A DNA stretch of 64,000 bases, taken from NCBI GenBank assembly GCA_037039685.1, contig JAWNGF010000002.1:5456001-5520000 (forward strand). The letters run 5' to 3'. Origin of the DNA: Ceratobasidium sp. AG-K (taxonomy: Eukaryota > Basidiomycota > Agaricomycetes > Cantharellales > Ceratobasidiaceae). A program made the position numbers and the translations under genes. Below the pieces are notes generated by a model. The model did not search any database, was not told where the DNA came from, and worked only from the letters and a program-made list of their open reading frames with translations. Below, one piece after another: positions 21,381 through 33,654 of the stretch (position 1 is the first letter of the stretch; each line of letters begins with the position of its first letter).

Positions 21381-23630
21381 CTATGCGGCGTTCTGTCCAG
21401 TGCCGCCTGGCGAGTCCGACTCATCTAGGCGGATAGGACCATCGGGTACGCGATCGGGGAGGTTATCAACAGCCCAATAAATAAAAAGGGCGATAACGAA
21501 GAGGCCGAGTACAGAAATAAAGACTTCAAATATTAGGCCTGCAAAAGACTGGCTCGGAGTGGGTTCGGGTGGTGGAGGTGAAGCATGGGGCATGGTACTT
21601 GGCAAGTCACCTGGAGTGTGGCGGGCGTGTGGGGCCATTGTATGCGGGATCAGCGGCAGGAGCTGGCGTTTCTGGTCGTGACTGCCCTGGTTTATAGCTC
21701 ACTTTTGTGTATACTATCTTTGCGATCGTCATCTCAGCTTCGTCTGCAGATGGAAATGGGGCAAGCGCCAAGCGCAGAGTATGCTCGATCCGGTCGTCCA
21801 GACCGACCATGCTCCAGAGCAGTACCAAGTCCAGCTCAGGATGCGTTTCAGAAGTTGGCAACGTGTTTTCCGGAAGTGTATTCAAGTATGCCTGTTCAGT
21901 GTCAACCAGTTGACAGACGTCGTTCAGGCAGATTTGCTGTGGTGCTAGGGGGAGCTTGACCAATGACTTGGGAGCCCCGTAGACACGAACTTCAGAGCCT
22001 AGCCGAACATTGAGCACTTGACCAACGTCGTTGGGACTTTACCAGCTCTCACCTCGAAACTCCAACTTGATGTATGGGTCCTCCGTCGTTCGATACAATG
22101 CCGTGGTGCTACGATATGTCAAAACACTCCCTGACGGACCCGCTTCCCTCCACACCCAAGGGTCCCACCATTTCGTACAGCTCCGTCCAAAGTGTCGGAC
22201 GCAGCGCCGTCCCAGGGTGGTAAACGACAGCCCAGTCATCGTGTGCAACGTGAACTTCCTCCGACTGGCCAACCGGCTGCTGTGGACTATGAGATGAAGG
22301 GCAATCTCGTGAATAACCGTCGTAGTTTCAGACACTAGCTTGACACACCTGGCGTATTCTCGTTCCTCGAGGTAGCGGATCTCTTTGAAAGGAAACACGG
22401 CGTCTTGGCTCTCTGTCGACATCAGCTGAATGGAGAGCTCCGTCTCGCGTGATGGATTCAGCCCTTCGTATCGCCACAAAACCACGGACTCGTGGACATG
22501 ATTGGAGCTGAGGTATGCATGGAACGCATCGATGACCTCGCATGGGCCAGAGTTGATACGCACACAGGCATTGCCAATGTGCATCGGGGCGACGATTTGA
22601 GTCCAGGGAGCACCATATATGGCCACAGTACCGGCTGATATACGATTTTAGATCAAATGCAACAAGATATGCAAGCTGAGATAGTTACCGGTGAAATTTG
22701 CCGTCACTCCCGAGTGAGCTAGTCCGTTGCGCAACTCAAGCGAGTGCCACGACTCCATTTTTCCGTTTTCAGCCCTATAGTACCGTAGTCCACATTCACT
22801 GTCCGAGCACGTCGTAGAGTCGATCGAAGGTGAGTATGATAGAGCAGGATGGGTAGCGTGCATGGCGACCTCTCTGAATCGCCAGGAGTCTTCCTGAACT
22901 GGCCTATAGTAGGTGATACTGATTAGTAATTAAGATGCGTGTAGAAACACTTGGTACATACCATGGTGTGGGCCGAATAGCCGAGTAAATAGCATGCGAG
23001 AACAGGATCCCATTGTGATTTTGAGTGTTATCCTTAGGTTTGGCCATTGAGACCACTACACGGTGCTTTCCGGCCCATAGATTCCCCAGGGCAAAGAAAA
23101 CGGTCGGAACAGAGTCGTCAACACTATCCGACAACGATGCCTTCACGTTCACGCGGTAGCACGATGATGTGGACCCAAACTTGTCGTCATCGTGCACACA
23201 TACTTTGTAATCGGGGATAGGATGCAAGAACTTGGTGCGAGGAGGCCCGTAAAGCCAGATGGCAACTCCTGTGGCCGGATGTTAGCATTTTTTCGTATGG
23301 CCACAATACATGGCTTGCCTTCGAAGTTGACAGTTAGAGAAACAATGCGATGATCGAGACTTCGATGGAAAGTGGCAAACTGTTGCTGAGCTCGGTATCT
23401 TTCCAATACCCATGGCGTTGCTTCGACCCCGGGGACCTGCGTACGCGTAGTATGCGTCTGAGTCTGCCAGACGAGGGATCCGGTGGACTACACACCTTGT
23501 TTGTTGGCTCATAGATGACATGACTTATGTCGGTGTCGTAGATTGTGCTGTTGATCAAGTATGCGGTCGCTGTGTTGGCGACAGCAAGTAGGCTGGCCAT
23601 CGTTAATATTAATGCCGTTATATGAGCCAT
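21381..23630 (-). pseudogene. PSP2: surface-protein copy with several frame breaks
   Basis: Closest relative is PSP1; module 1 back half, module 2 and most of module 3 are nearly identical to it. The ATG at 23630 opens a signal peptide (ILTMASLLAVANTATAYL). Three breaks were found. In exon 1 the sequence after PTNKVC loses frame before rejoining SLVWQTQT and ERYRAQQQ. In module 3, HPGRRC is interrupted by an extra base (GGG for GG, near 22206). Just before the stalk, RPPHSR hits TGA while the stalk and membrane helix (EVFISVLGLFVIALFIYWAV, ending GTGQNAA) continue in another frame. The intron after exon 1 has a GC donor at 23318, as in PSP1. Most likely a pseudogene that still shares sequence with PSP1. 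Confidence 0.75.
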
Positions 23631-24124
23631 GATATATGGTGGGAGAAGAGAATTCCCTTTAGAGCCCCCAAATAGGTAGTTGTGGCTCAAGCTCAGGTGG
23701 CAAATATAAATTCACCAAACCAGGTGGTAGAGCCCACGTGATGATTTGATTTCCCTTTGGCGCAAAGTTATTGCAAGTTATAAATGACCCGGCAACCCAT
23801 ATAATACCTAGTACCTTTCTGATCGCCACAGATGTTCCTAGTTAAGGTCCTTCATCCACTGCCAGTAGAATCTATCACTATCATTTGGGAGGTCTCTAGC
23901 AAAGCACATACTCTTAATCTCATCCAGTACTTTGACCTGGAACTGAAACATTTTTGTATAAAATAGTATATTTTTACATTCACAAATAAATATCGGTCAA
24001 CTTGGATTTGAAACACCAGAGCTAAAAATAACTCAGAACGCAAAAGAATTATTGTACATTCAGATTTGCGAGTTAAGCAAACGGTGAAAATATTTTCGCT
24101 CCAGGCACAGGCGTTCGGAGCAGA
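23631..24124. other. Intergenic region between PSP2 and PSP3
   Basis: 0.5 kb, AT-rich, with the PSP2 promoter (minus strand) and PSP3 3' flank. It marks the change from the TAP/PSP cassettes to the PSP-only array. No gene recognised. Confidence 0.5.
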
Positions 24125-26562
24125 TCAGGGACGACGAGGCCTTGGAGGTGGCACATACACGTACACATACGGCGATGGTTGTTGGGGAGCATACGCCGGG
24201 GGTGGCACATTCGGCATGATTGGCCGGTTCTCCCCATTGTTGCGACTAACTGCGCTCAACACTGCGTTGATTGAGCGGACGACTGTGATGAAGACTACCG
24301 AGGCGAATATCCAAAAAGCTGACCCGTAATGTTCGTCCTGCGGAGGACTTGGCGACCAGGGCGAATGGGGATTCGATCTGGGCGGCGCGGTGCGCTGTGG
24401 TGGCGGTGGCGGAGCTGGTGGGCGTGAAGGAGTGGGGAGAGGTGGCGGAGGGCCCCTCGAGTACCACTTGGTAGCATGGGGCGGATAAAAAGGGCCTTCG
24501 TAGCCGTAGTCTGGCGGAGGGACAGGGGTGTCGGGACGCGACTGTCCTTGATCATAGGATATCCGAGTATATGCGACCTTGGCGATTGACATCTCGGCAT
24601 TGTCGTCGGAATGGAGTGGCGCGAGTGCGAGTCGCAACGTATGGTGTGCTTGGTCATCCAAGCCGGTCATACTCCAGATCAGCACGGGTTCGAGCTCAGG
24701 GTGGGAGGACAATAGAGCGGTAACATTCTGGCCGTCAACTTGGTTATTTGCTTCCAGGCTCGTATTATAGTCTTGGATAGCTGCAGATTCCAAGGACCCG
24801 CGGGGAGCGTTTAGATAAGCTTGCTCCACGTCCACGATATGGCAGACGTCGTTGATACAAATGTGTTGAGATGCAAATGGGTCCTTGATGAAAGATTTTG
24901 GAGCACCATATACGTAGGCAGCGGAGCCTAACCCAAACGCAAAGTTAGTGGGCTACCCAAGACACCCAAAGCAACTAACCTTGAAAGTCGAGCGTGATGG
25001 ATGGGTCCTCAGTTGTCCGATACGACCAGACAGTGCTTCGGTAGGTCAAGACACTATCGGACGGGCCCACTTCCCTCCACACCCAAGGATCGAACCACTT
25101 TGTGCACCACCAGGCGACATGGTTGACGCAGCGGCGCCCGGGATGATATACGATGGCTTCGTGGTCGTGGGCTACCACTACATCCTCCACGTAACCGACT
25201 GGTGGGCTGGGGCTTGTATTAAAGTAAGCATACGTGTTTCAGAACCTTATACTAATAGAACGAACCTACCTCGCGTATTCTTGTGGCTCATAGTAGTGAA
25301 TAGCCTTGAACGGGAACACGCTCATACTTCCATCTAAGGTTTTTACAAGGCGAACCGAGATTTCCGTCCTCTGGGATGGATCCAGCGCGTCATTCCTCCA
25401 CAATAAGACAGACTCATCATGGTGCGCAGCGTTCAGATACGCGTGCTGGACGTCGACAATCTCGCAATGACCCGAGTTGATTTGGACGCATACATAGCTG
25501 AGATAGTCTGTGTCGGTGATATGTGCTTTAGGAACACCATATAGCGCAACGGCACCAGCTGACATCGTGAGGCCGAGTCAGCGTCATAGTACGTAATATT
25601 ATAAGAAACCGAAATTACCTTTAATTGTTGCCTCCACACCCCACTGATCCCGATTCCACTCACTGTGGGACGTGAGTTCATGCCACGATTCAACGGTTCC
25701 GTCTTCGGCCCTATAGGTCTTGGAAGTCCAACCCGAAGAAGACCAGCAATATTGGGTGCAGGTTGATACCCTCGGCCAGTAGGACAACAGAGGGTGTGTA
25801 TCGTGCATAACCACCTCCCTGAACCTCCAGTGGTCCTCCTCGACTGGCCTGAATAACAAGCCCCCTTGTTGTCATAACCCGCCAACATCATTGATCGTTA
25901 AGTACTGACCATGGCGTAGGCCGTTCAATTGTATAAACAGCATGAGAGAACTGGATTCCTTGGTATCTCTCGGTCTCGTCCACAGGGTCACCCACCGAGA
26001 TCACCACTTGATGTTCGCGATTTTGTAGGCCCCCCTTGGTAAATATCGGAACAGGGGCTTCAAAATCTTCGGCAGTGGAGTAGGCCTCCGCAATGTCCAC
26101 CCGGTAGCATACGGGCTCGTAGACCATGCGGTGGTCCTCGTGTAAGCAAATCTTGTAGTCAATGGGAATGGCGCTAAGCTCGCTGCGAGGAGGGCCATAA
26201 ATATAAATCGCCGAGCCTGTTGAGAAATTCTCTTAGCTCACAATCCTATAAATGTGCGAGATTCCACCTTGAAACTTGATGGTCACTGAGGGAAGCTGGT
26301 GATCAAGACTTCGGTGCATGCTCGCACGTCTCCCATGGTTATAGTACACTTGGGATTTCCACGGCTGGGCCCATATCTCGCATGTGCGCCAAAACACCCA
26401 GTCATCCCTCCAACGGATACAAAAATCGTCCTTTGGCGCGTATGTGACATGTTCGATGTTGGTGTCGTAGATAGTCGCGTTGATTCGTCGGCTTATCGCG
26501 CAATGTACAAGAGCAAGCACCAACAAGATGAAGGACGTCAGACGCCCAGTTGAGCGCGACAT
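24125..26562 (-). CDS. PSP3: three-module surface protein, intact
   Basis: First gene of the PSP-only array, six exons and about 715 residues. The ATG at 26562 opens MSRSTGRLTSFILLVLALVH, a signal peptide. Module 1: RINATIYDT, HRSLDHQLPS, back half CLHEDHR...CYRVDIAEAY, IERPTPW. Module 2: RPVEEDHWRFREVV, GWTSKTY, WGVEATI, ALYGVP, CVQINSGHCEIVD, LLWRNDALDPS. Module 3: YHPGRRC, WFDPWVWRE, VLTYRST, AYVYGAP, CINDVCHIVD, LIWSMTGLD. Exon borders fall between half-modules. A Pro-rich stalk precedes the helix FWIFASVVFITVVRSI, and the roughly 50-residue tail is rich in Pro and Tyr (PPAYAPQQPSPYVYVYVPPP). No frame break was found. A type I surface protein; ligand unknown. Confidence 0.75.
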
Positions 26563-26610
26563 CTTGAGGCGTCTGTACCAAGGCGACCGTGGCCGGCGAT
26601 AGTTGAGAAT

Positions 26611-26680
26611 AGAGTGGCTATGTTACAGTAATCCGGATTCAAGTGCATGGGCCCTGGGTTTGCCACGCTTTATTGGAAAT
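26611..26680 (-). promoter_or_regulatory. Shared PSP promoter block (PSP3)
   Basis: On the plus strand AGAGTGGCTATG, then about 45 bp later TTTGCCACGC..TATTGGAAAT. Read in gene direction this is ATTTCCAATA then GCGTGGCAAA, about 50-120 bp upstream of the ATG. It includes a CCAAT box and recurs before PSP4-PSP7. Confidence 0.6.
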
Positions 26681-27071
26681 TTATACTGCATTTATTCGAT
26701 GGCCCACCACGACCAGAGGCGCACTTATGCCGCTTCCCACGCCGGTTCATTGCTTGGGTATCTAAACGAGCTATGCAATCGTACAATGAGCAATTTGTTT
26801 CATTAATGTCGAAGCCTTGGTCATAATACATTCGTACCTCCATTGACTCCGAAAACCGGATCATTGCCCCCTCCAGGTACATCAATATGTCTGGGGTCCC
26901 ATATTTAATAAAGCTTGAGAAAAGACCTGGCTCCTCTTTAAATGCAGGCGTTCGCCGTATTTATAACATTTTCAAGTCGCTCAATATAGATACACAGGTA
27001 TGAGGAAACTAAATAAATACAGCGGATATACACTCAAATTCATGAATCGTGCTAGTTGTGCTTGATCATTC
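26681..27071. other. Intergenic region between PSP3 and PSP4
   Basis: 0.4 kb outside the promoter block. No coding signal recognised; presumably upstream regulatory sequence of PSP3 and the PSP4 terminator. Confidence 0.45.
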
Positions 27072-30000
27072 TCAATTTTGGGCTCCACCACGCCCCCGGC
27101 CACGACCGTTCCGCCTACGTCTGCCACGTCCCCCATGTCCTCCACGGCCTTCGGGCTGCCCACGTCCACCAGGGTTAGGGTTCCCATTGGCATCTTCCTC
27201 ACGGCGGCCATTTCCTTGACCATTGTTTTGACGGTGGTTGGGACTGTTCGTTGCTGCATTTATGCGAGTCCCTTGAGGAGGCTGCCCTTGTCTGTTCTGT
27301 CGCCAATTTCCCGCTTGGTTGGACGTCGATCCGTAATTGGTCTCTCGCTGGCCTTGGCGCTGGTTGGCGGTAGGTCCATTCCAATTGGCGTTGGGGGGTT
27401 GTACGCGCTGGGGTGGATTCGCCGGAACTGGAGCGTTATGTGCTGCTCCAGGGGACAAATTTGCCTGTCTTTGCACCGTGCGGCTCTGGTTTCTGATCGG
27501 TCGCGGAGATCGACCGTGTTGAGTAGCTGCGTTGATTAGGCCGTCGAGTCGATACCCCTGGCTTGCCACCCATTCGGCGAGACCGGGCGCGTAAACGTCA
27601 GCTTGAGCTTGTGGCCGAGAATTTTGCGGGACTGGTTGAACGGGCGGGGCGGCGCTTTGCGCTCTCATCTGGGTTGCCGTCGGTTGGGGTGGCGGCACAG
27701 TGACGCGCTCCCGCTGTCTAGTAGCATTGGGTTGCTCTGCCAGTCTATTAGGAGCTTGCACGGGTAGAACAACTCGAGGCGGACAAGCCACTTGGATATT
27801 GACTCGTACTGGTGGCGATACTCCAGCTATGTTTGGGGCTATATTCCGCGGTGCTACGGCTGGTTGTAGAACAGGGTAGAGTTGAGAAGGGCGAGGAGGG
27901 CGAGGAGGGGGCTGAGAAGGGCCAATCGAATTATGGTTTGGAATATCTTGGGTTGGCCTTGGCGAGAGAGCGCGATCGCTTGGTCCTGTCGTTGCACGCG
28001 TTGCGGGACCAGCCAGGACTTGAGGTTGTTGAGGTAATGTCGCCTCCCTCGCGCCAGCCACACTAGCAGATGCGCTAGGTGTTTTGGCGTTGTTTTGGGA
28101 GCTATGAGAAGCCGTGCGTCTTGCCGCGAAATCCTCGGCATAAGTGTTCGAAGGGACAATGCAGGCTCCCGATGTACTAGGTGTTTTCGTTGTGCTCTCG
28201 GAGCTATGAGAAGCTGCGCGCCTCGCTGTGTAGGCCTCGGAATATGTTGGCTTTGAAGGGGCGGCATTACCTCCCGGACCAGGACCAACGTTATTTTGGT
28301 CCTTGGGACGAGTAGCTTTGGACGAGGACGATTGTCCGGACCAGGGATTGGCGTGTATATGCATGGGTTCCTCACGCCTATACTCGACTCTTGAGGGCTT
28401 GGGCGTCTCGGTATTAACAGTTTTGGACGAAGAAGGTGTAGGTAGTTTAGGGGGGGCGGCACTGGGTGTAGGCTTGGGATTTTTGCTGCTCTCATGAGGG
28501 GGGAGCTGGGAGTTAATTAAGCTGGGGCCGTTTGTGGGGTGGGGAAGGGATACGCGTGGGTCCGGGAGCGGGACGTGCGGCTTGGGGCGTGGGATGTCTG
28601 GCTCGGGACGTGGTGCGCGTGGCATGGGGGGTGGCGTATATAGCGCTGGCACTGGTAATGACTGGTAAGTATATGGTGGTGGAGGCGTATCGGGTAGAAT
28701 TCGCCGAGTCTCCTCGCGTCCTCCGACCGCACAACAGGCAATCAGAATAAATGCAACGAAAACAAAAAGGGGCACCCCTAGCAGCAGTAGCCAGAATCCA
28801 GGATCGAACGAGTTTACCGGGGGAGGGCTGGGTGGCTGACTTGGAGGTGGCACAGGTAGAGGCTGTGGTGGTTCCGGAGGAGGGGGAGACGGAAGTGGCA
28901 GTGGTGCCCACTTCCTTGCGTGTGGCGGGTAAGAGGGACCCTCGTAGCTATAGTCTGGTGGAGGAACTGGGGTGTCTGGACGCCACTGCCCTTGGTCATA
29001 TATAACCCGGGTGTATGCGACCTTTGCGATCGTCATTTCGGCATGGTCCTCAGAATAGAGCGAAGAGAGCGCAAGACGCAATGTGTGCTGAGCCTGGTCA
29101 TCCAGCCCAGTCGTGCTCCAGATCAACACGGGGTCAAGTTCAGGATGGAGCCAGGATAGGGCGGTAACGTTCTGACTCTCAGCCTGGCTGCTCCCATTGA
29201 ATTCCGCGTTGAAGTCGTGTATAGATGAGTATTCGATACGCCCTTCAGGGGCATTCAAATATGCCTGTTCCAAGTCCACGATATGGCACGCGTCGTTGAT
29301 ACAAACATGTTGAGATGCAAAAGGTGCTTTGATGACTGATTTGGGGGCACCATACACATAGACGGCGGAGCCTGCCAACACATTATTCTTTAGTTGACCC
29401 CCTAAAACACGTAAGAAAACAAACCTTGAAAGTTCACCGTAATGGCAGGGTCCTCCGTTCTCAGATACGACCAGACAGTACTCCGGTAGGTCAGCACACT
29501 TTCCGATGGGCCTGCTTCCCTCCACACCCAGGGATCGAACCAGCGTGTACACCACCAAGCGAAATGCCTAACACAACGACGGCCAGGGTGGTAGGTGATA
29601 TCTCGATGATCATGAGCAAGTGCCACATCCTCGACTCGACCGACTGGAGGATTGGGGCTAATGCTCAGGTAAGGACAACTAATCCATAACACCAATGATA
29701 AGGCAATCCTACCTCGAGTATTCCTGCTTCTCGTAATAGTGAATGGCCTTGAACGGGAATACGACCGTACCACCCTGCAAGGGATACGTAAGCCGGGCGG
29801 AGATTTTGGTTGGCCGAGATGGGTCCAAGGCATCATTCCGCCACAACAACACCGATTCTTCGTGGTGCTCAGCGTTTAGGTATGCATGCTGAACGTCAAC
29901 CATCTCGCAATGACCGGAATCGACCTGGACGCATATGTGGCTGAGATAGTTGGTGCTTGCAATATGTGCTCTGGGAATGCCGTATATAGCGGCAGCTCCA

Positions 30001-31007
30001 CCTAATATTTCAGTCACTAGATCAACGTCCCTTCGTATACCGTATGCGCGCGAACATACCTGTGACCGTAGCTTCCACTCCCCACTTGTCCCATTCAAAC
30101 TCATCTTGCGAGGAAGTAAGCTCGTGCCACGACACGAGGGAGTTGTCTTCAGACGTGTATTTCTTGGATTTCCATCCTGTTAAGGTCCAACAAAAGAACC
30201 ATGAACAAACGGGCTCTCGAGGCCAGTAGAATAACAAGGGGTGAGTGTCATGCATCACCACCTCCCTGAATCTCCAGTGGTCTTCTTCAACGGGCCTAGC
30301 ATCACAAGAAGCGGTCGTTAGGCCGGCTACAATTACCGTCAATGGAAAAAGAACGAACCAAGGTGTGGGTCTCTCAATCGTATACATAGCATGAGAGAAC
30401 TGGATTCCATGATGCCTCTCGTCCTCATCGACGGGTTCGCTGACTGAAACCACCACCCGATGCTCGTAATCCTGCAAACCGCCCTTGGCGAATATAGCGA
30501 CAGGTGTGTTCAAGTCTTCAGTAAAAGAGTAGGCTTCCGTAACGTCGACTCGGTAGCACACCGGCTCATGTGCGAGTTGATGGTTCTCGTACACACAGAC
30601 CTTGTAGTCGGGAAGAGTTGCCTCAATTTTGTTGCGAGGAGGGCCATATAGATATATTGCCGAACCTTTACATATGCTGAGTTAGCTTATATGAGTGATA
30701 GAAGTCAAAACTTACCTCGAAACATGAGGGTCATCGAGGGCAGCTGGTGATCAAGACTCCGATGCATGCTCAACCGTTTTCCCTGACTAGAATAGTACTG
30801 GGACTCCCAAGGCTTGGCCCACACTGCGCAAATCGGCCAAAATGGCCATGAACTCCATCGAGCGCAGATATCATTGCTGGGTGCATAAGACACGTGCTCG
30901 ACGTCAGTGTCATAAATTGTTACGTTGATTCTACGACCTATCGCCCAATGTACAAGAGTGAGAACTAGTAGGACGTAGGGCATTAAACGCCCAGTCGAGC
31001 GCGACAT
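27072..31007 (-). CDS. PSP4: three-module surface protein with very long RG-ended cytoplasmic tail
   Basis: Largest member, about 1,200 residues. The ATG at 31007 gives MSRSTGRLMPYVLLVLTLVH (signal peptide). The three modules match PSP3 step by step (CYRVDVTEAY, IERPTPW; GWKSKKY, WGVEATV, IYGIPRAH, CVQVDSGHCEMVD; YHPGRRC, VYVYGAPKS, CINDACHIVD, LIWSTTGLD). The last exon (about 27072-29370) codes module 3 back half, a Pro-rich stalk, the helix FWLLLLGVPLFVFVAFILIA, and a tail of more than 500 residues. The tail is Pro/Gln/Asn-rich with internal repeats (two DFAARRTASHSS-like or YTARRAASHSS elements) and ends in an Arg/Gly box (GRGRRRRNGRGRGRGGAQN). RG boxes usually bind RNA or drive condensation; here one would sit on the cytoplasmic side of a surface protein. 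No break found. Confidence 0.75.
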
Positions 31008-31056
31008 CTTGAAGCGTCTGTACCAGGATGACTGTCGTTCGGTAATGGTTGGGAAC

Positions 31057-31140
31057 AAAGTGGCTATGTTTATCCAGATTTGTGTACCAGTGCACGAGCC
31101 AAGGGTTTGCCACACATACCGAAATGTTACTTATTGGAAA
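31057..31140 (-). promoter_or_regulatory. Shared PSP promoter block (PSP4)
   Basis: Same two parts as before PSP3 (AAAGTGGCTATG, then GGTTTGCCACAC and TTATTGGAAA), here with a 10-base insertion splitting the second part. Confidence 0.55.
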
Positions 31141-31554
31141 TTTGCACAGAATTTCCAAGGTCATATGCACCCACTAGCAGTCGACGCGTCGATTGCCCAG
31201 TGGTAGCCACTGAGGGGCAAGCTTGTCCTTGAAACTTATTTTTACCACTTCCATAACTAGAGGAGCTCATAGGCTCCCCTTGAATCCACGATTACTACAC
31301 TGGTGCTCCCCAATAACTCAGCGGTCCCCACAGATCTGAAATATTGATATACATTGGTTCACTCGAGTTCCAAGACACCGCTCGTATCATGTTTGGGAGT
31401 CAAGATCGGTAAATTATCTGATTGTACCAAAATGTCCACTGAGCATTGTGAATTCATGAAATCAATTATAGGATTGAGATTCCGCTGGGATCGAGCGCCT
31501 CAGTCGATCCCAGAGGAAAACGGGGAGGGAGTGCTCGACGTTGGCTTCAAGACG
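31141..31554. other. Intergenic region between PSP4 and PSP5
   Basis: 0.4 kb with no recognised gene. No RG-rich remnant was found here, so the short PSP5 tail is not simply followed by a lost RG box. Confidence 0.45.
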
Positions 31555-33289
31555 TTAATGTTGCATAGGCCCTGGCCAAGGACCAGGGTTGTTTTGAGCT
31601 TCTGGGCCTGATGGAGACGGTGCGGGGGAATGCCTGGTTTGGATAAACTCGGATATATGCGTAGCCTCCTCACAACCATCGGTATTGTTTCTGGGGCGGT
31701 CGAAGACAGTCCTATCGGATTGATTCGGGCGGCGAGGAAGATGCATGTCCAGCGTTTGAGGCGCACTTGGTTCTGGAAACGGTACATGCGGAACTAAAGG
31801 TGTTGGGGGTTGTCGAGCACGTGTTGCATTTGGTAGAGCCCTCCAGCGCTTCTTTATGATGTTGCGAGTCCTGTTGATGATAGTAACCAACGGAGTGACA
31901 ACAAAAAGGGTCACGACTGAAAGCAGTAGTGGGCTAGTACCTTACTAAGTCCTCCATTTCTGTACCTCATAACGTGAAGCAAACACACCTTGAATACCAC
32001 AGTCGCTCATGACAGTGAATAGCTTTGAAGGGGAATACGCTTTTCTTTCCGTAAAGGCCTTTCACTAGTCTAACTGATACCCTAGTTCCTCGCGAAGGGT
32101 CCAGCTCATCATTCAGCCATAACAATGTCGGTTCATCCGTACGCGCGGTGCTGAGATATGCGTACTGAAGGTCTATGATTTCGCAATGTCCCATGTCGAT
32201 CCGGACGCAAATATTACCGAGGTCTTCGGTATTTCTCATGTGAACCTTGGGGATACCGTACAAGGCGGCAATCCCACCTGAAATTGGACAATTGTAAGTT
32301 GGTTTCCTTCTACTATGTTAAAGAACCGAGCATACCTGTGATTGTCGTCTCTATACCCCACCGATCCTGGTCCGGTTCATCACCTGCTGTTAGCTCTCGC
32401 CAAGAGACAGTCGCTTTATCCTCGGTAGTGTATGTCTTGGATTTCCAGCCTGTTGAACCCAAGCAAAATAACCCGGCGCAAATTGGCTTGTCGGGCCAGT
32501 AGGACAATGAAGGGTGATTATCATTCATCACCACCTTCCTGAATCCCCAGTAGTCCTCCTTAGCCAACCTAGCGTAATACAAGAATAAATCGTCAGTTTG
32601 GAGACTCCCACTCTCAGAACAAGTTTCGAACCGAGGTGTGAATTGGCCAATCGTATAGATTGCATGAGAGAATTGGATTCCTTGATAGCTTTCAGTTGCA
32701 TCTAGAGAATCGCCTGCCGAGATTACTACTTGATGCTCGTAGTCCCGCAAAAATCCCTTGGAAAATATAAGAACAGGAGTATTCCAGTCTTGGGTAGCAG
32801 AATAAGCTTCCGCAACATCGACGTGATTGCATATCGGCTTGCGGGAGCGGCGGTGGTTCTCGTACAGACAGACCTGGAGTTTATGGCCAGGAGGAATAGA
32901 ACCAACCCTAGTGCGAGGAGGGCCATACAAATAAATTGCCGAGCCTATATATATGTCGAATTGGTTGACGTGCATGATAGGTTTACTGGCACTCACCTTG
33001 AAACTTGATGATTATCAAGGGGAAACGGTAATCGAGACTCTGGTGCATGCTTGCGCGCTTTCCATGGTTATAGTAATTCTGAGACTTCCAATTTTTTATC
33101 CACGAATCGCATGTCTGCCAGAAAAAATAGCCACTCCATCGAGCGCAGAAATCATCGGTGTGGGTGTAAGACGCATGCTCCAGGTCAGTGTTGTAAATTG
33201 TTGCGTTTGTCCCATGGCCAAGCACACAGCGTAAAAAAAGTAAAAACAAAGACAACACATGATATCAGGCGCCCCGCTGAGTGCGCCAT
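31555..33289 (-). pseudogene. PSP5: two-module surface protein, frame broken in the signal peptide
   Basis: The ATG at 33289 (MAHSAGRLISCVVFVF) matches the start of PSP6, but the rest of the signal peptide and module 1 (GTNATIYNTD) lie in another frame. No in-frame ATG exists for that frame because a TGA precedes it. The break is in an A/T-run stretch (33232-33246 on the plus strand), a typical slippage site. Downstream is well kept: HQSLDYRFP, YLYGPPRTR, C...CNHVDVAEAY, GWKSKTY, WGIETTI, MYGIPKVH, CVRIDMGHCEIID, LLWLNDELDPS. Module 3 is missing; after HCHERLWYSR the gene goes straight to a helix (LLLSVVTLFVVTPLVTII) and a 110-residue Pro-rich tail without an RG box. A mutant start or sequencing error; otherwise apparently functional. 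Confidence 0.7.
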
Positions 33290-33338
33290 CTGGTGTTGCT
33301 TACACAATTAACGATGTTGTTCGTTGGGTAGTAGGGGT

Positions 33339-33405
33339 GAAGTGGCTATGCTATTCCAGACTTGGGCGCACGGACCAGAGGTTTGCCACGCGTTCATTGG
33401 AAATT
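33339..33405 (-). promoter_or_regulatory. Shared PSP promoter block (PSP5)
   Basis: GAAGTGGCTATGCTATTCCAGA then GGTTTGCCACGC and CATTGGAAATT on the plus strand, 50-120 bp upstream of the ATG, as before PSP3. Confidence 0.6.
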
Positions 33406-33654
33406 GACATCGGGCACATGCGGTGGCATCCATGGGCTTGTAGTCACCTTCCGTGCGATCCCCCAGTCGACTGTACTTTAAATCAAACCATTTTACTGAA
33501 CCAAAATGTACGCTTATTATTGTGGTTCACGAATCCACCACTGGAGTGGGCTTCTACTACAATTGATTATGTCCGAACCCAGCACAGATAAAATGAAGGG
33601 GGCTTCTCTCACTTTAGTCTCAAAACTGTCACTTTTGTCTAACCGATACGATTT

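Larger units (their letters stand above)
17765..21445. repeat. Segmental duplication, unit 2
   Basis: Counterpart of 12610-16990, with TAP-C, its upstream spacer and the 3' end of PSP2. The TAP exons are nearly identical to unit 1. It lacks the inverted-repeat element. Confidence 0.75.

Noticed and set aside
27078..27539. Plus-strand frame opposite the PSP4 tail
   Set aside because: Antisense shadow of the RG- and Gln-rich tail, which has a long continuous minus-strand frame in a recognisable gene.
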